Made by a program: the position numbers and the translations under genes | Notes under the pieces: generated by a model | Told to the model about the DNA's origin: nothing | The model's input: only the letters and a program-made list of their open reading frames with translations | Database searches by the model: none | Assembly (NCBI RefSeq): GCF_902859935.1 | Contig: NZ_CADIKI010000009.1 | Coordinates: 1 to 64,000, forward strand | DNA: 64,000 bases | Reading direction: 5' to 3' | DNA from: Paraburkholderia fynbosensis | GTDB taxonomy: Bacteria; Pseudomonadota; Gammaproteobacteria; Burkholderiales; Burkholderiaceae | Shown: positions 26,501-33,937 of the stretch, piece after piece | Layout: each line of letters begins with the position of its first letter | Numbering within the stretch: the stretch's first letter is position 1

Positions 26501-27426
26501 CGCTGGTGACGCCGTTCGGCCCGATACAGCGCACGGCACAACGTCTGCAACGGAAACTCGGCGGCGTCCGGAACGGGCTTAAAAAAGCGCTCGGCCGACA
26601 CCTGGTAGAAGTGTTCGAGTTGCTCACGCAGCGGCTGCAAATACGGCGCACGCGCAAAGAGACCCGGCAACGAACCTGCATGCACGACCTGTCCCGCGGT
26701 TTCGTTCAGCGCCCGATGCAGGCAGAACCAAGCGTCCTTCGACGCCGCGGCTTGCCCACCTTCGAGCCGCCGCATCTGCCGCCATGCGCGCGCAAAGGGC
26801 AAGCGGTCCGACTCGCGCCGGTTGCGCCAGGCCCACCATCCCGCCCACGCCAGCAACGTCGCGAGCAATAGTCCCAAGGCCCACGCGATCTGGCGACGCA
26901 AGCCGGCGGTGGGCAGCAACGGTGCCCCGCGATCGGGGCGCAACGGCTGCAGGTCGCCGTCGGCGAAAACGGCCGGCGGTGTCAGCGGTGCGACGCTCGC
27001 CGGCCATTCGGCCACCTGCAGTTGCGCGCCGCTTGCCGAGTTCAGCGTCAACGCGGGCAATACGATTTTGGTGAGCGTTTGCGGCGCATTGACGACCTGA
27101 TAACCGATCACCATCCAGCGACGCCCGTCGGCATCGGTTTCGAACGACGCAGGCCCGCGTTCGAGCCAGACCCCGGTGCGGCCAACCGACGGCGGCGTGA
27201 CCGCGCCCACGTCACGGCCACCCGCTTGCAGAAGCACGCGTTGCGTGAGGACATCGCCGAGCACGTAGCCGAATGCGCGCGGCTGTTCGACTGTGGCGGG
27301 CACCGCCGTGGCGGCATTGCCAGTGGCCGCGTGCGTAGCGCTCGTCAGCACGATCAGCACGGCGAGCAGCACGTGAGCTGACCAGCCACCCCGCGCGATG
27401 TCGATCCGAAGCCCCCCAGATCTCAT
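26497..27426 (-). CDS. mxaA: MxaA-like membrane protein
   Basis: 309 residues from ATG 27426 (ATGA overlap with mxaS); longer in-frame readings would run through the mxaS gene. N-terminal signal/anchor, periplasmic beta-rich domain, one membrane helix near residues 180-200 and a cytoplasmic helical tail. Order and topology match MxaA of methanol dehydrogenase clusters. Confidence 0.78.
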   Translation of the reverse strand: MRSGGLRIDIARGGWSAHVLLAVLIVLTSATHAATGNAATAVPATVEQPRAFGYVLGDVLTQRVLLQAGGRDVGAVTPPSVGRTGVWLERGPASFETDADGRRWMVIGYQVVNAPQTLTKIVLPALTLNSASGAQLQVAEWPASVAPLTPPAVFADGDLQPLRPDRGAPLLPTAGLRRQIAWALGLLLATLLAWAGWWAWRNRRESDRLPFARAWRQMRRLEGGQAAASKDAWFCLHRALNETAGQVVHAGSLPGLFARAPYLQPLREQLEHFYQVSAERFFKPVPDAAEFPLQTLCRALYRAERRHQR

Positions 27427-28286
27427 ACGGTCGCCTCGAGGAAATAGCGCGACATGGCTTCCGGATCGAACGCCCCTTCGAGATAGAACGGCCGCATGCC
27501 GCGCGAGCCGAACGTCGCGCCGAGTTCCGCGCGGCGACGCACGACGCCCTCGCGCCAGCGCTCGCGGATGCTGCCGCGCAGCCACACGCTGCGCTCCTCA
27601 CCCGACTCGGCATCGTTGACGGCCAGCAGCGGACCGTTGCGCGGCGGCGAGATTTCCGCCTCGTCCCACACGACTATCGGCACCACGCACGCATGAACCA
27701 GCATATCGAGCACGGCCGGCATCTGCGCGAGCGGCCAGTGGAAGTCGGACACGACGAATACCAGCGCCTGCCGCCCAGCAAGACGCGCCGCGCAGCGCCG
27801 CAGCCCGTCGATGCCGCCGCGCCCTGCTGGCTGGGTCGCGCACGTGCGCAGCATCGTCGCGAGCAGATTGCCGGTGCCCCGGCCGTAGCGTTCCGGCATG
27901 AAGAGATCGTCGCGTGCGCCGGCATCGAAGGCCAGCATGCCCAGCCGGTCGCCGACCCGGAACGCGCTATAACCCAGCGCCTCGACAAAGTCCGCGGCAA
28001 CCTGCAACTTGGTTCGACGTGAGCCGAACTGCATGGACGCCGACACATCGACGATCACCACCACCGGCACTGCCACGCGCTGCAGATGAACCCGCACGAG
28101 CCATTCCGAGCGCGCCGCGCGCACACTCGCGCGCAAGTCCAGCCGGCGCGGATCGGGGTAGTCGAAGAGGCGCCCGTGCATCGCGAATTGCTGGCCGGAG
28201 CCGAAGCTCGAACCAGGATGCGAGCCCGGCCGAGCGCCGCCGGCGCGGGTCGGCAAACGGTAGTGGAATTCTGCTGTGCCGTTCAT
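27423..28286 (-). CDS. mxaS: MxaS-like DUF58 protein
   Basis: 287 residues. DUF58/VWA-like fold with VVVIVDVSASMQFGS as the MIDAS-type motif and SDFHWPL later. Starts 13 bp after mxaR. MoxR-DUF58 pairs are a standard chaperone unit. Confidence 0.8.
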   Translation of the reverse strand: MNGTAEFHYRLPTRAGGARPGSHPGSSFGSGQQFAMHGRLFDYPDPRRLDLRASVRAARSEWLVRVHLQRVAVPVVVIVDVSASMQFGSRRTKLQVAADFVEALGYSAFRVGDRLGMLAFDAGARDDLFMPERYGRGTGNLLATMLRTCATQPAGRGGIDGLRRCAARLAGRQALVFVVSDFHWPLAQMPAVLDMLVHACVVPIVVWDEAEISPPRNGPLLAVNDAESGEERSVWLRGSIRERWREGVVRRRAELGATFGSRGMRPFYLEGAFDPEAMSRYFLEATV

Positions 28287-28299
28287 GGTTCGGGGCGCA

Positions 28300-29319
28300 T
28301 CAGGGCACGGCCACTTTGGCCATGATCTGCGCGATCAGCGCTTCGGCGAGCTCCTGGCGGCGCAGTTCGTAGATCGGCGTGAAGAAGACCCGGTGACCGA
28401 GCGCCGGCATCAGCACCTCGTGGATATCCTCCGGAACCAGATGCGAGCGTCCCGCGAGCCACGCGACCACGCGGGCGGCGCGCAGCAGCGCGCTCATGCC
28501 GCGCGGACTCGCACCGGCGAGAATCAACTGCTGCATGTCGACGCCGTCGAGCGTAATGCCGAAGCGCAGCGGCGTTTCCGTCGCCTGCCAGATGTCGAGC
28601 GCGTAGCGTTCGATCGTCGCGCTCGCCTGTACGCCTTGCTGAATCGCCGCACCGACGCTGTTCAACTGTTCCCACGCGACGACGGCGGGCTTCAGCTGCG
28701 CGAGCAGCGCATCGACGTCATGGAACATGGTGTCGAACACGAGCGCGCGCCGGATGTCCGGCTCGGCTGGCGTGGGCATGTTCAACTCGAACAGGAAGCG
28801 GTCGCGCGCGGCCGAGGCGAGCTCGAAGGTTTCCTCTTTTTCGACCTTGTTGCGATCGGCGAACACGGTCATATGCGGGAAGCGGTGTTCGCGGTCGAAC
28901 GCCCAGACCGAACGCTCGGCCATCGCGCGCAGCAATAGCGACTGCACCTGCGGACGGGCGCGATTGATTTCGTTGAAGAAGAACGTGGTCAACTGCTCAC
29001 CGTGACGCAGGAGCGGACCGGGATCGATACGCGGCTTGCCGTCGGCGTCGACGTACGTGTGATAGACGAGGTCGCCCGGCATCAGATCGATGGTGCCTTC
29101 GACGCGCTCGAACTCGCCGCCAACCACCCGCGCAAACGCGCGCAACACCGTCGTCTTGCCGACGCCGACACCGCCTTCGAGCAGCACATGGCCCCGGGCG
29201 AACAGTGCGACGTTGATGAGCCGCAGCGTTTGCTGCTGGCCGATGACAACCCTGGCGACTTCGCTTTCGATTTGCAGTGCGTGAAGACGCCAGTCCTGAA
29301 GCTGTTCACCAGAACTCAT
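28300..29319 (-). CDS. mxaR: MoxR-type AAA+ ATPase MxaR
   Basis: 339 residues. Walker A GGVGVGKTT, Walker B FFFNEINRA, then the MoxR pattern (DRFLFELNMPTP). First gene of mxaRSACKL. The upstream spacer (29320-29598) holds a candidate sigma-54 promoter and an activator-site-like palindrome. MoxR proteins with VWA partners act as metal-insertion or remodelling chaperones; the client here is presumably XoxF. Confidence 0.88.
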   Translation of the reverse strand: MSSGEQLQDWRLHALQIESEVARVVIGQQQTLRLINVALFARGHVLLEGGVGVGKTTVLRAFARVVGGEFERVEGTIDLMPGDLVYHTYVDADGKPRIDPGPLLRHGEQLTTFFFNEINRARPQVQSLLLRAMAERSVWAFDREHRFPHMTVFADRNKVEKEETFELASAARDRFLFELNMPTPAEPDIRRALVFDTMFHDVDALLAQLKPAVVAWEQLNSVGAAIQQGVQASATIERYALDIWQATETPLRFGITLDGVDMQQLILAGASPRGMSALLRAARVVAWLAGRSHLVPEDIHEVLMPALGHRVFFTPIYELRRQELAEALIAQIMAKVAVP

Positions 29320-29465
29320 CGATGCGATCCCCTCTTTATACCCTGCTGATTATCGTGCGGCGGGCGCTGTGTGCCGGACCGGCGAAACGCGCCTGTCTTT
29401 CTGCTTCTGTTCTATCCGTGCGCTCGTCGACGCCAGCTGCGTCTGCTTGCATCGGCATCCGTTCA

Positions 29466-29570
29466 AGCACGGTTTATGCCGGTTACGCTGAGCCGCACGG
29501 AGCGCCGCATCGCAGCCCGATCGTTGTCATCCTGTCACGACATTCGGGTACACACTGTGCCATTGGCACA
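29466..29570 (-). promoter_or_regulatory. Candidate sigma-54 promoter and activator site of mxaR
   Basis: Leftward CGGCATA-AACC-GTGCT (complement of 29466-29481) keeps GG and GC at the required spacing with 8 of 12 consensus bases. About 100 bp upstream of the predicted start, GGTACACACTGTGCC (29547-29561) matches the GRCACAYTCTGTGYC palindrome at 13 of 15. An overlapping perfect palindrome TGTGCCA-T-TGGCACA spans 29556-29570. Confidence 0.4.
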
Positions 29571-29598
29571 CCTCTGCTGCTGCGGAATCGCGTCAATG

Positions 29599-30186
29599 TC
29601 ACGGTGCCGCGTGCGTGCCCGACGCATGCGCGGCGTCTGCCTCCACGAGCAATCCGACGAGTGCCGTCGCGCCGCGGCGCCACGAAAGATCCGTGTTGCC
29701 GCGAATGTCGACCGAGCGCTGGAACAGGGTCTTGCCGCTCGCGACGTCTTCCACGCGCAGGTTCAGATTGAGAATGAGGTTGCTGACCTTCTGGACCCAG
29801 CAGACCGCCGCCTGTTGAACGCCCAACTCGCGCCCGACCTGCCGTGCGCAGTTGTCGCACGTGGACAGGTCCTGCTGCGCGCCGAGTTTCGCGATCAGCC
29901 CGGCCGCCGGGCTGTTGTCGGCGACTCGGTAGCGTTGGCTCGCGTCCAGTTGCGCGCGCACCGCATCGCTGATCATGCCGATGCGCGCCGCCTGGATGCG
30001 ATTGGTCTCGGCGTCGTTGTAGGCGGCGTTGTCGTCGATCAGAACGCAGTTCATCACCGCAATCGAAACCGGGCCGGCCCACGCGGGCGCTGCCCCCCAC
30101 CCGAAGCCGGCGATGACGGCCACGATGACGCACGACACGCGCACACCATGCGCAAGCCACGCGCGCGGCGAAAACCGCCGCCTCAT
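29599..30186 (-). CDS. Exported DUF3280/DUF2380-like protein
   Basis: 195 residues. Signal peptide ends AWA-GPVS near residue 37. The mature part, starting VSIAVMNCVLIDDN, and the tail VDIRGNTDLSWRRGATALV recall DUF2380/DUF3280 proteins seen beside PQQ-alcohol dehydrogenase genes. Three mature Cys, two as CDNC. ATG overlaps the stop of the CbbR-like gene (ATGA), so the two are co-translated. Confidence 0.65.
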   Translation of the reverse strand: MRRRFSPRAWLAHGVRVSCVIVAVIAGFGWGAAPAWAGPVSIAVMNCVLIDDNAAYNDAETNRIQAARIGMISDAVRAQLDASQRYRVADNSPAAGLIAKLGAQQDLSTCDNCARQVGRELGVQQAAVCWVQKVSNLILNLNLRVEDVASGKTLFQRSVDIRGNTDLSWRRGATALVGLLVEADAAHASGTHAAP

Positions 30187-31199
30187 TTGACAAGCCCCGC
30201 GCCGGCCACAGAGCCCGCCACGCCCACTAATTTTTCAAACGGCGCGTACTCGTGCTCCAGATGTGTCGCTGCATGATCGAGCAGAAACTGGCGAAACACC
30301 ACGCTGGTCGGTGACAACTGCTTGGACCGAAGATGCACGATCTGCCAGGTGCGCTCGATCGGCGTGCCGTTCACGTCGAGCAATGCAATCTCGCCGGTGC
30401 GCAGTTCCAGCAGTAGCGTATGCAGCGAGATCAGGCTCACGCCCATGCCCGCCATCACCGCCTGCTTGATGGTTTCGTTGCTGCCGAGCGTGACGATTTT
30501 CGCGGGTGTGAAAAGATGCTGCCGGAACATCACTTCGGCGGCCATGCGCGTGCCCGAGCCGGGCTCGCGCAACAGGAACGTATCGCCGCGCAACTCCTGC
30601 AGATCGAAGCGGCGCGCACCGCACAACGGATGACTCAGTGGCGCGATCACCACTTGAGGATGGCTCGCGAGCGGCTCGGTCGTCGTATCGAGTTCGGGGG
30701 GCGGGCGTCCCATGATCGCGAGATCGATCGCGTTGTCCTGCAAGAGCCGCAGCAGCGCATCGCGATTGCCGACCGAAAAGTGCACGTCGACCTTCGGGTA
30801 CAGATGCGAATAGAGCGCGAGCAGTTTTGGCGCGAAGTACGTCGCGGAACTGACGATCCCCACGTTGATCGAGCCGCTGTCGGCCTGCTTGAGCGAGGTC
30901 ATCGCATCTTCGGCGTCCTTGATCTCGCCGAGAATGCGGCTCGCGTGGTGCGTCAGCATCTCGCCCGCTTCGGTCAGCGTGAGCTTGCGCGCGACGCGCT
31001 CGAACAGCCGCAGCCCGATCGCATCTTCGAGTTGATGAATCTGCATCGAGACGGCCGGCTGGGTCAGATGCAGTTCCTCGGCCGCGCGCGCAAAGCTCGT
31101 ATAGCGGCTTGCCACGACGAAGATCTGCAACTGCCGCAGGGTCAATGAGCGGATGAAGTTCAGCTTGACCCGGTTCGTCGTGAAGCGCGCGGTCTGCAT
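30183..31199 (-). CDS. CbbR-like LysR regulator within the methanol-oxidation cluster
   Basis: 338 residues. HTH (YTSFARAAEELHLTQPAVSM) and substrate domain with LREPGSGTR and MGVSLISLHTLLLEL, features shared with CbbR. It lies 27 kb from the RuBisCO operon, between an AhpD-like gene and a DUF3280-like gene. Control of xox genes, of cbb genes, or of both is possible. No other CbbR-like gene is in the window. Confidence 0.75.
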   Translation of the reverse strand: MQTARFTTNRVKLNFIRSLTLRQLQIFVVASRYTSFARAAEELHLTQPAVSMQIHQLEDAIGLRLFERVARKLTLTEAGEMLTHHASRILGEIKDAEDAMTSLKQADSGSINVGIVSSATYFAPKLLALYSHLYPKVDVHFSVGNRDALLRLLQDNAIDLAIMGRPPPELDTTTEPLASHPQVVIAPLSHPLCGARRFDLQELRGDTFLLREPGSGTRMAAEVMFRQHLFTPAKIVTLGSNETIKQAVMAGMGVSLISLHTLLLELRTGEIALLDVNGTPIERTWQIVHLRSKQLSPTSVVFRQFLLDHAATHLEHEYAPFEKLVGVAGSVAGAGLVK

Positions 31200-31204
31200 G
31201 TGAG

Positions 31205-31546
31205 CTAGCCGCTTTGCTGACCGAAGGCGTCGAGCGCGCGCGCGGAATAGACCAGCGCCGCGCCGGCGTTCAGCGCGATCGCCACTGACAGCGCCTGCGC
31301 CACCTCGTCCCGGCTCGCCCCCGCCTTCGCGGCGGCGGCGCTATGCAGCGCAATGCAGCCGTCGCAACGGGTGGTGACGGCCACCGCCAGCGCGATCAGC
31401 TCGCGCGTTTTCGCGTCCAGCGTGCCGGAGCGGGCAGCGGCGCCGTCGAGCGCCTGGAAGCCGGCGAGCGTGGCCGGCGCGGCGGCGCCGAGTTCGCCGA
31501 TGGCCTGCTTCAGTTTCGGGGCGTAGTCGTCGGTGTCGATCAACAT
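31205..31546 (-). CDS. AhpD/carboxymuconolactone-decarboxylase-family protein
   Basis: 113 residues, all-helical. The redox motif ELIALAVAVTTRCDGCIALH contains the CxxC plus downstream His of AhpD-type peroxidase reductases. AAGGA lies 8 bp before the ATG. Five bases separate it from the CbbR-like gene. Its role with methanol oxidation is unknown; protection from peroxide or aldehyde stress is a guess. Confidence 0.8.
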   Translation of the reverse strand: MLIDTDDYAPKLKQAIGELGAAAPATLAGFQALDGAAARSGTLDAKTRELIALAVAVTTRCDGCIALHSAAAAKAGASRDEVAQALSVAIALNAGAALVYSARALDAFGQQSG

Positions 31547-31653
31547 GCGTGAAGTCCTTGTGGAAGTTCAAGGGTGCGCCGCGACGTAACGCGGGACGGC
31601 CGCGCAAGCGCGCGGCACGCGGCTAGCCATGCCTGCAACCGCGGGTAGCCGCG

Positions 31654-32409
31654 CTAACGGCTCGCCCTCGGCGCATTCGACGACTTCAGCGGCGCTTTGC
31701 CCGGTGTCGGCAACTTGTGCAGTACCGACTGGAAGCTCAGCGTCTCCGAATGCGCCGGATGCGCGAAGTCGTTGTTCGCGCCCGGCACATCAGTGCGAAT
31801 CAGGACGACCTGGCCCGGCACATCGTCGGCGAGCAGAAAGGTGTAGCGCTTGCCCGTGAGCTGCGCGAAACGTTCCGCGTTCGGGTCGTGCAGATACGGC
31901 TGCACGACGACGCGCCGGGCCCGCACGGACTTGCCGCCGGCCTCGGCCGTCACACTCTCGATTTGCGGTCCGGCCGCGAGCGCGAGGCGCAGGCGCTGCT
32001 GAAAATAACGCCGCTGTCCGCCGGTCAGACCCTGCATCTCCGTGATGTCACGTTCCAGAAAATAGATGATCACGGGGTTGCATTGCAGCCCGCCGTTTGG
32101 CAACGGCACGCTGCCGCTATGGTCCGACACCTCGGCGTCGCCTTTCGCGTTATCCGCGCTGAGCACCAGCACCTTGACCAGATCGGCGCTGCGCGACGGC
32201 TTTTCGGAGTCGACCATGGCGTAGTCGAGCTCGGTCTGCGCAGCGACGCCGTGCAGATGATCCGTCGTGAAGATCAGCTGTTCCGCCGGCGTGATGACGC
32301 CGGTGCCCGGCGCGTCCGCCGCGTGCGCGGCGAGCGGCACGGCGCACATCGCCCACATCGTCATCCATGCCGCCGCCGCGCGAAGCAAAGCGCTTCGTGC
32401 AGCCATCAT
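31654..32409 (-). CDS. Unknown exported protein of the xox operon
   Basis: 251 residues from ATG 32409, which overlaps the xoxJ stop. Signal peptide ends AHA-ADAPG near residue 31. Mature part has no metal or heme motif I recognise; one Cys in GGLQCNPVIIYFLERDI. The tight coupling to xoxJ suggests a periplasmic role in XoxF function. No family assignment. Confidence 0.7.
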   Translation of the reverse strand: MMAARSALLRAAAAWMTMWAMCAVPLAAHAADAPGTGVITPAEQLIFTTDHLHGVAAQTELDYAMVDSEKPSRSADLVKVLVLSADNAKGDAEVSDHSGSVPLPNGGLQCNPVIIYFLERDITEMQGLTGGQRRYFQQRLRLALAAGPQIESVTAEAGGKSVRARRVVVQPYLHDPNAERFAQLTGKRYTFLLADDVPGQVVLIRTDVPGANNDFAHPAHSETLSFQSVLHKLPTPGKAPLKSSNAPRASR

Positions 32410-33320
32410 GGCGACGCGTCGCCGGGTTTGGCCGCCGGTACGTCGACCGGTTTGAGCAGCGGCACCTGGTAGCTGGTGAGGATGTTGTCGATCTTGTCGT
32501 GATTCGCGCCGATCCATTGATCCACCTTGTCTTTCCAGGCCTTCTCGCCGTAACGCACGCCCATCGAGATCGCATAGTCGAAACGGATGCCGGGCCCTGC
32601 GGGAAACGGCACGAGTCTGACCGTGTCGCCGGCGTGCTTCGCGAAGTAACCGGCGATCGGCCCCCACAAGAACACCACGTCGACGTTGCCCGCGCTCAGG
32701 TCGTGCTCGATCATCTGGCCGGGGTACTCCTGCGGATCGCCGCTTTGCACCCGGTACGAGACCGCCTGCTCGATCAGATTGTGGCTGAGCAGCCAGTCCA
32801 CCGCAGGGGTCTGCGAGAAGATGCCGAAGCGCAGTTTGTGCAACTGTTCGGGCGGCAGCTTGAGCAGGTCGTCGGGCGTCTTGATGCTGGCGAATTCGGG
32901 CCGATTCGGGAACACCATCGCGTAGGTCGAACGCAGATACGGCTGCGTCGTCGAGGTCATGTCGTAACCCTTCGGCACGCCGATGATCAGGTCGCATTTG
33001 AAGCGATCGCTGCCCTCCGCCTTCTCGCGCAACGTGTGGCGCACGAAGCCCATGCGCTGCGGGAAGTAGGTGTACTCGAGCTTGTAGCCGAAATCGCTCG
33101 CCATCTGGCTGGCGATGCGGTTCTCGTAGCCCTCGCCCTTACTGTTGGACAGCGGCATGTTGTTCGGGTCCGCGCACACTCTGAGGATGCCGTCCGCGCC
33201 GTCGTTGTTGGGTAGCGCGGGGCCGTCCGCCCTGACCGCCGCGCATGCGAGCGCCGCGCAGCAGAGCGCGGCCGCGCTGAGCGCGACGTGCACGGACATG
33301 CTTCTTTTTTTATGACGCAT
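32406..33320 (-). CDS. xoxJ: XoxJ, periplasmic binding-protein-like partner of the quinoprotein dehydrogenase
   Basis: 304 residues from ATG 33320, chosen because GGAGG lies 6 bp upstream; ATG 33353 overlaps the xoxG stop and would add 11 residues. Signal peptide ends VRA-DGPA. The type-2 binding-protein fold begins LRVCADPNNMPLSN, the hallmark of quinoprotein-associated MxaJ/XoxJ proteins. XoxJ proteins are thought to help activate XoxF. Confidence 0.88.
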   Translation of the reverse strand: MRHKKRSMSVHVALSAAALCCAALACAAVRADGPALPNNDGADGILRVCADPNNMPLSNSKGEGYENRIASQMASDFGYKLEYTYFPQRMGFVRHTLREKAEGSDRFKCDLIIGVPKGYDMTSTTQPYLRSTYAMVFPNRPEFASIKTPDDLLKLPPEQLHKLRFGIFSQTPAVDWLLSHNLIEQAVSYRVQSGDPQEYPGQMIEHDLSAGNVDVVFLWGPIAGYFAKHAGDTVRLVPFPAGPGIRFDYAISMGVRYGEKAWKDKVDQWIGANHDKIDNILTSYQVPLLKPVDVPAAKPGDASP

Positions 33321-33349
33321 CGTGAGCCTCCGAAAGAGTTGCGCCGGCC

Positions 33350-33769
33350 TCATTTAGCATCGATGGCTTGCAGATCGCCCGGCTTGATCTGGCCGTCGGA
33401 GCGCCCTTTCAGATAGGCATAGAGATTTTCCCAGTTCTTCTGCATCATCTGGCTCGTGCTGAAATCGGGCATGCCCTTCTCCACCCGGCCGCCGAACACC
33501 GTGCGATGAAACTCGGTCTTGTCGAGCGTCTTGAACGCGTCGATCAGCGACGGCCCCACCATGCCTTGCTGCTGCGCGCCGTGGCAGCGTTCGCAAGCGA
33601 GCGCGCGCCATGTTTTCCACCCTTGCAGCGTATTACTGTCGACCTTGCTACCGTCGACCACCTTGTATGCGACCTGCGCAATCGAGGGATTGTTCTGAGC
33701 GTACCCGACGGGTAGCAGGACAAGTGCCGCGGGCAGTGTCGCGAGCAACAAGATTGATCGGCCTTTCAT
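33350..33769 (-). CDS. xoxG: XoxG, c-type cytochrome electron acceptor
   Basis: 139 residues from ATG 33769; GAAGGAG is 8 bp upstream, whereas an in-frame ATG at 33775 is too close to it. Signal peptide ends GYA-QNNP. One heme site CERCHG; the Met ligand is probably in EKGMPDF. It would accept electrons from XoxF in the periplasm. Confidence 0.88.
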   Translation of the reverse strand: MKGRSILLLATLPAALVLLPVGYAQNNPSIAQVAYKVVDGSKVDSNTLQGWKTWRALACERCHGAQQQGMVGPSLIDAFKTLDKTEFHRTVFGGRVEKGMPDFSTSQMMQKNWENLYAYLKGRSDGQIKPGDLQAIDAK

Positions 33770-33800
33770 GCACATGTCTCCTTCAGGATGAACGGCGCCC

Positions 33801-33825
33801 CCGATGCGTGTGATCGACGCATCGG
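33801..33825 (-). promoter_or_regulatory. Stem-loop in the xoxF-xoxG spacer
   Basis: Perfect 9-bp arms CCGATGCGT / ACGCATCGG with a seven-base loop and no T-run. In this position it may protect xoxF mRNA or attenuate xoxG. Confidence 0.5.
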
Positions 33826-33937
33826 CGCAACGGGCGCGCGTGGGGTGATTCGTGTGCCGGGACGGACTCGGGCGCCGGCCGGTGCGCCCTCCGTACAACG
33901 GACGCGCCGGCCATGCGTATCAATCCGCTCCGGTGGT

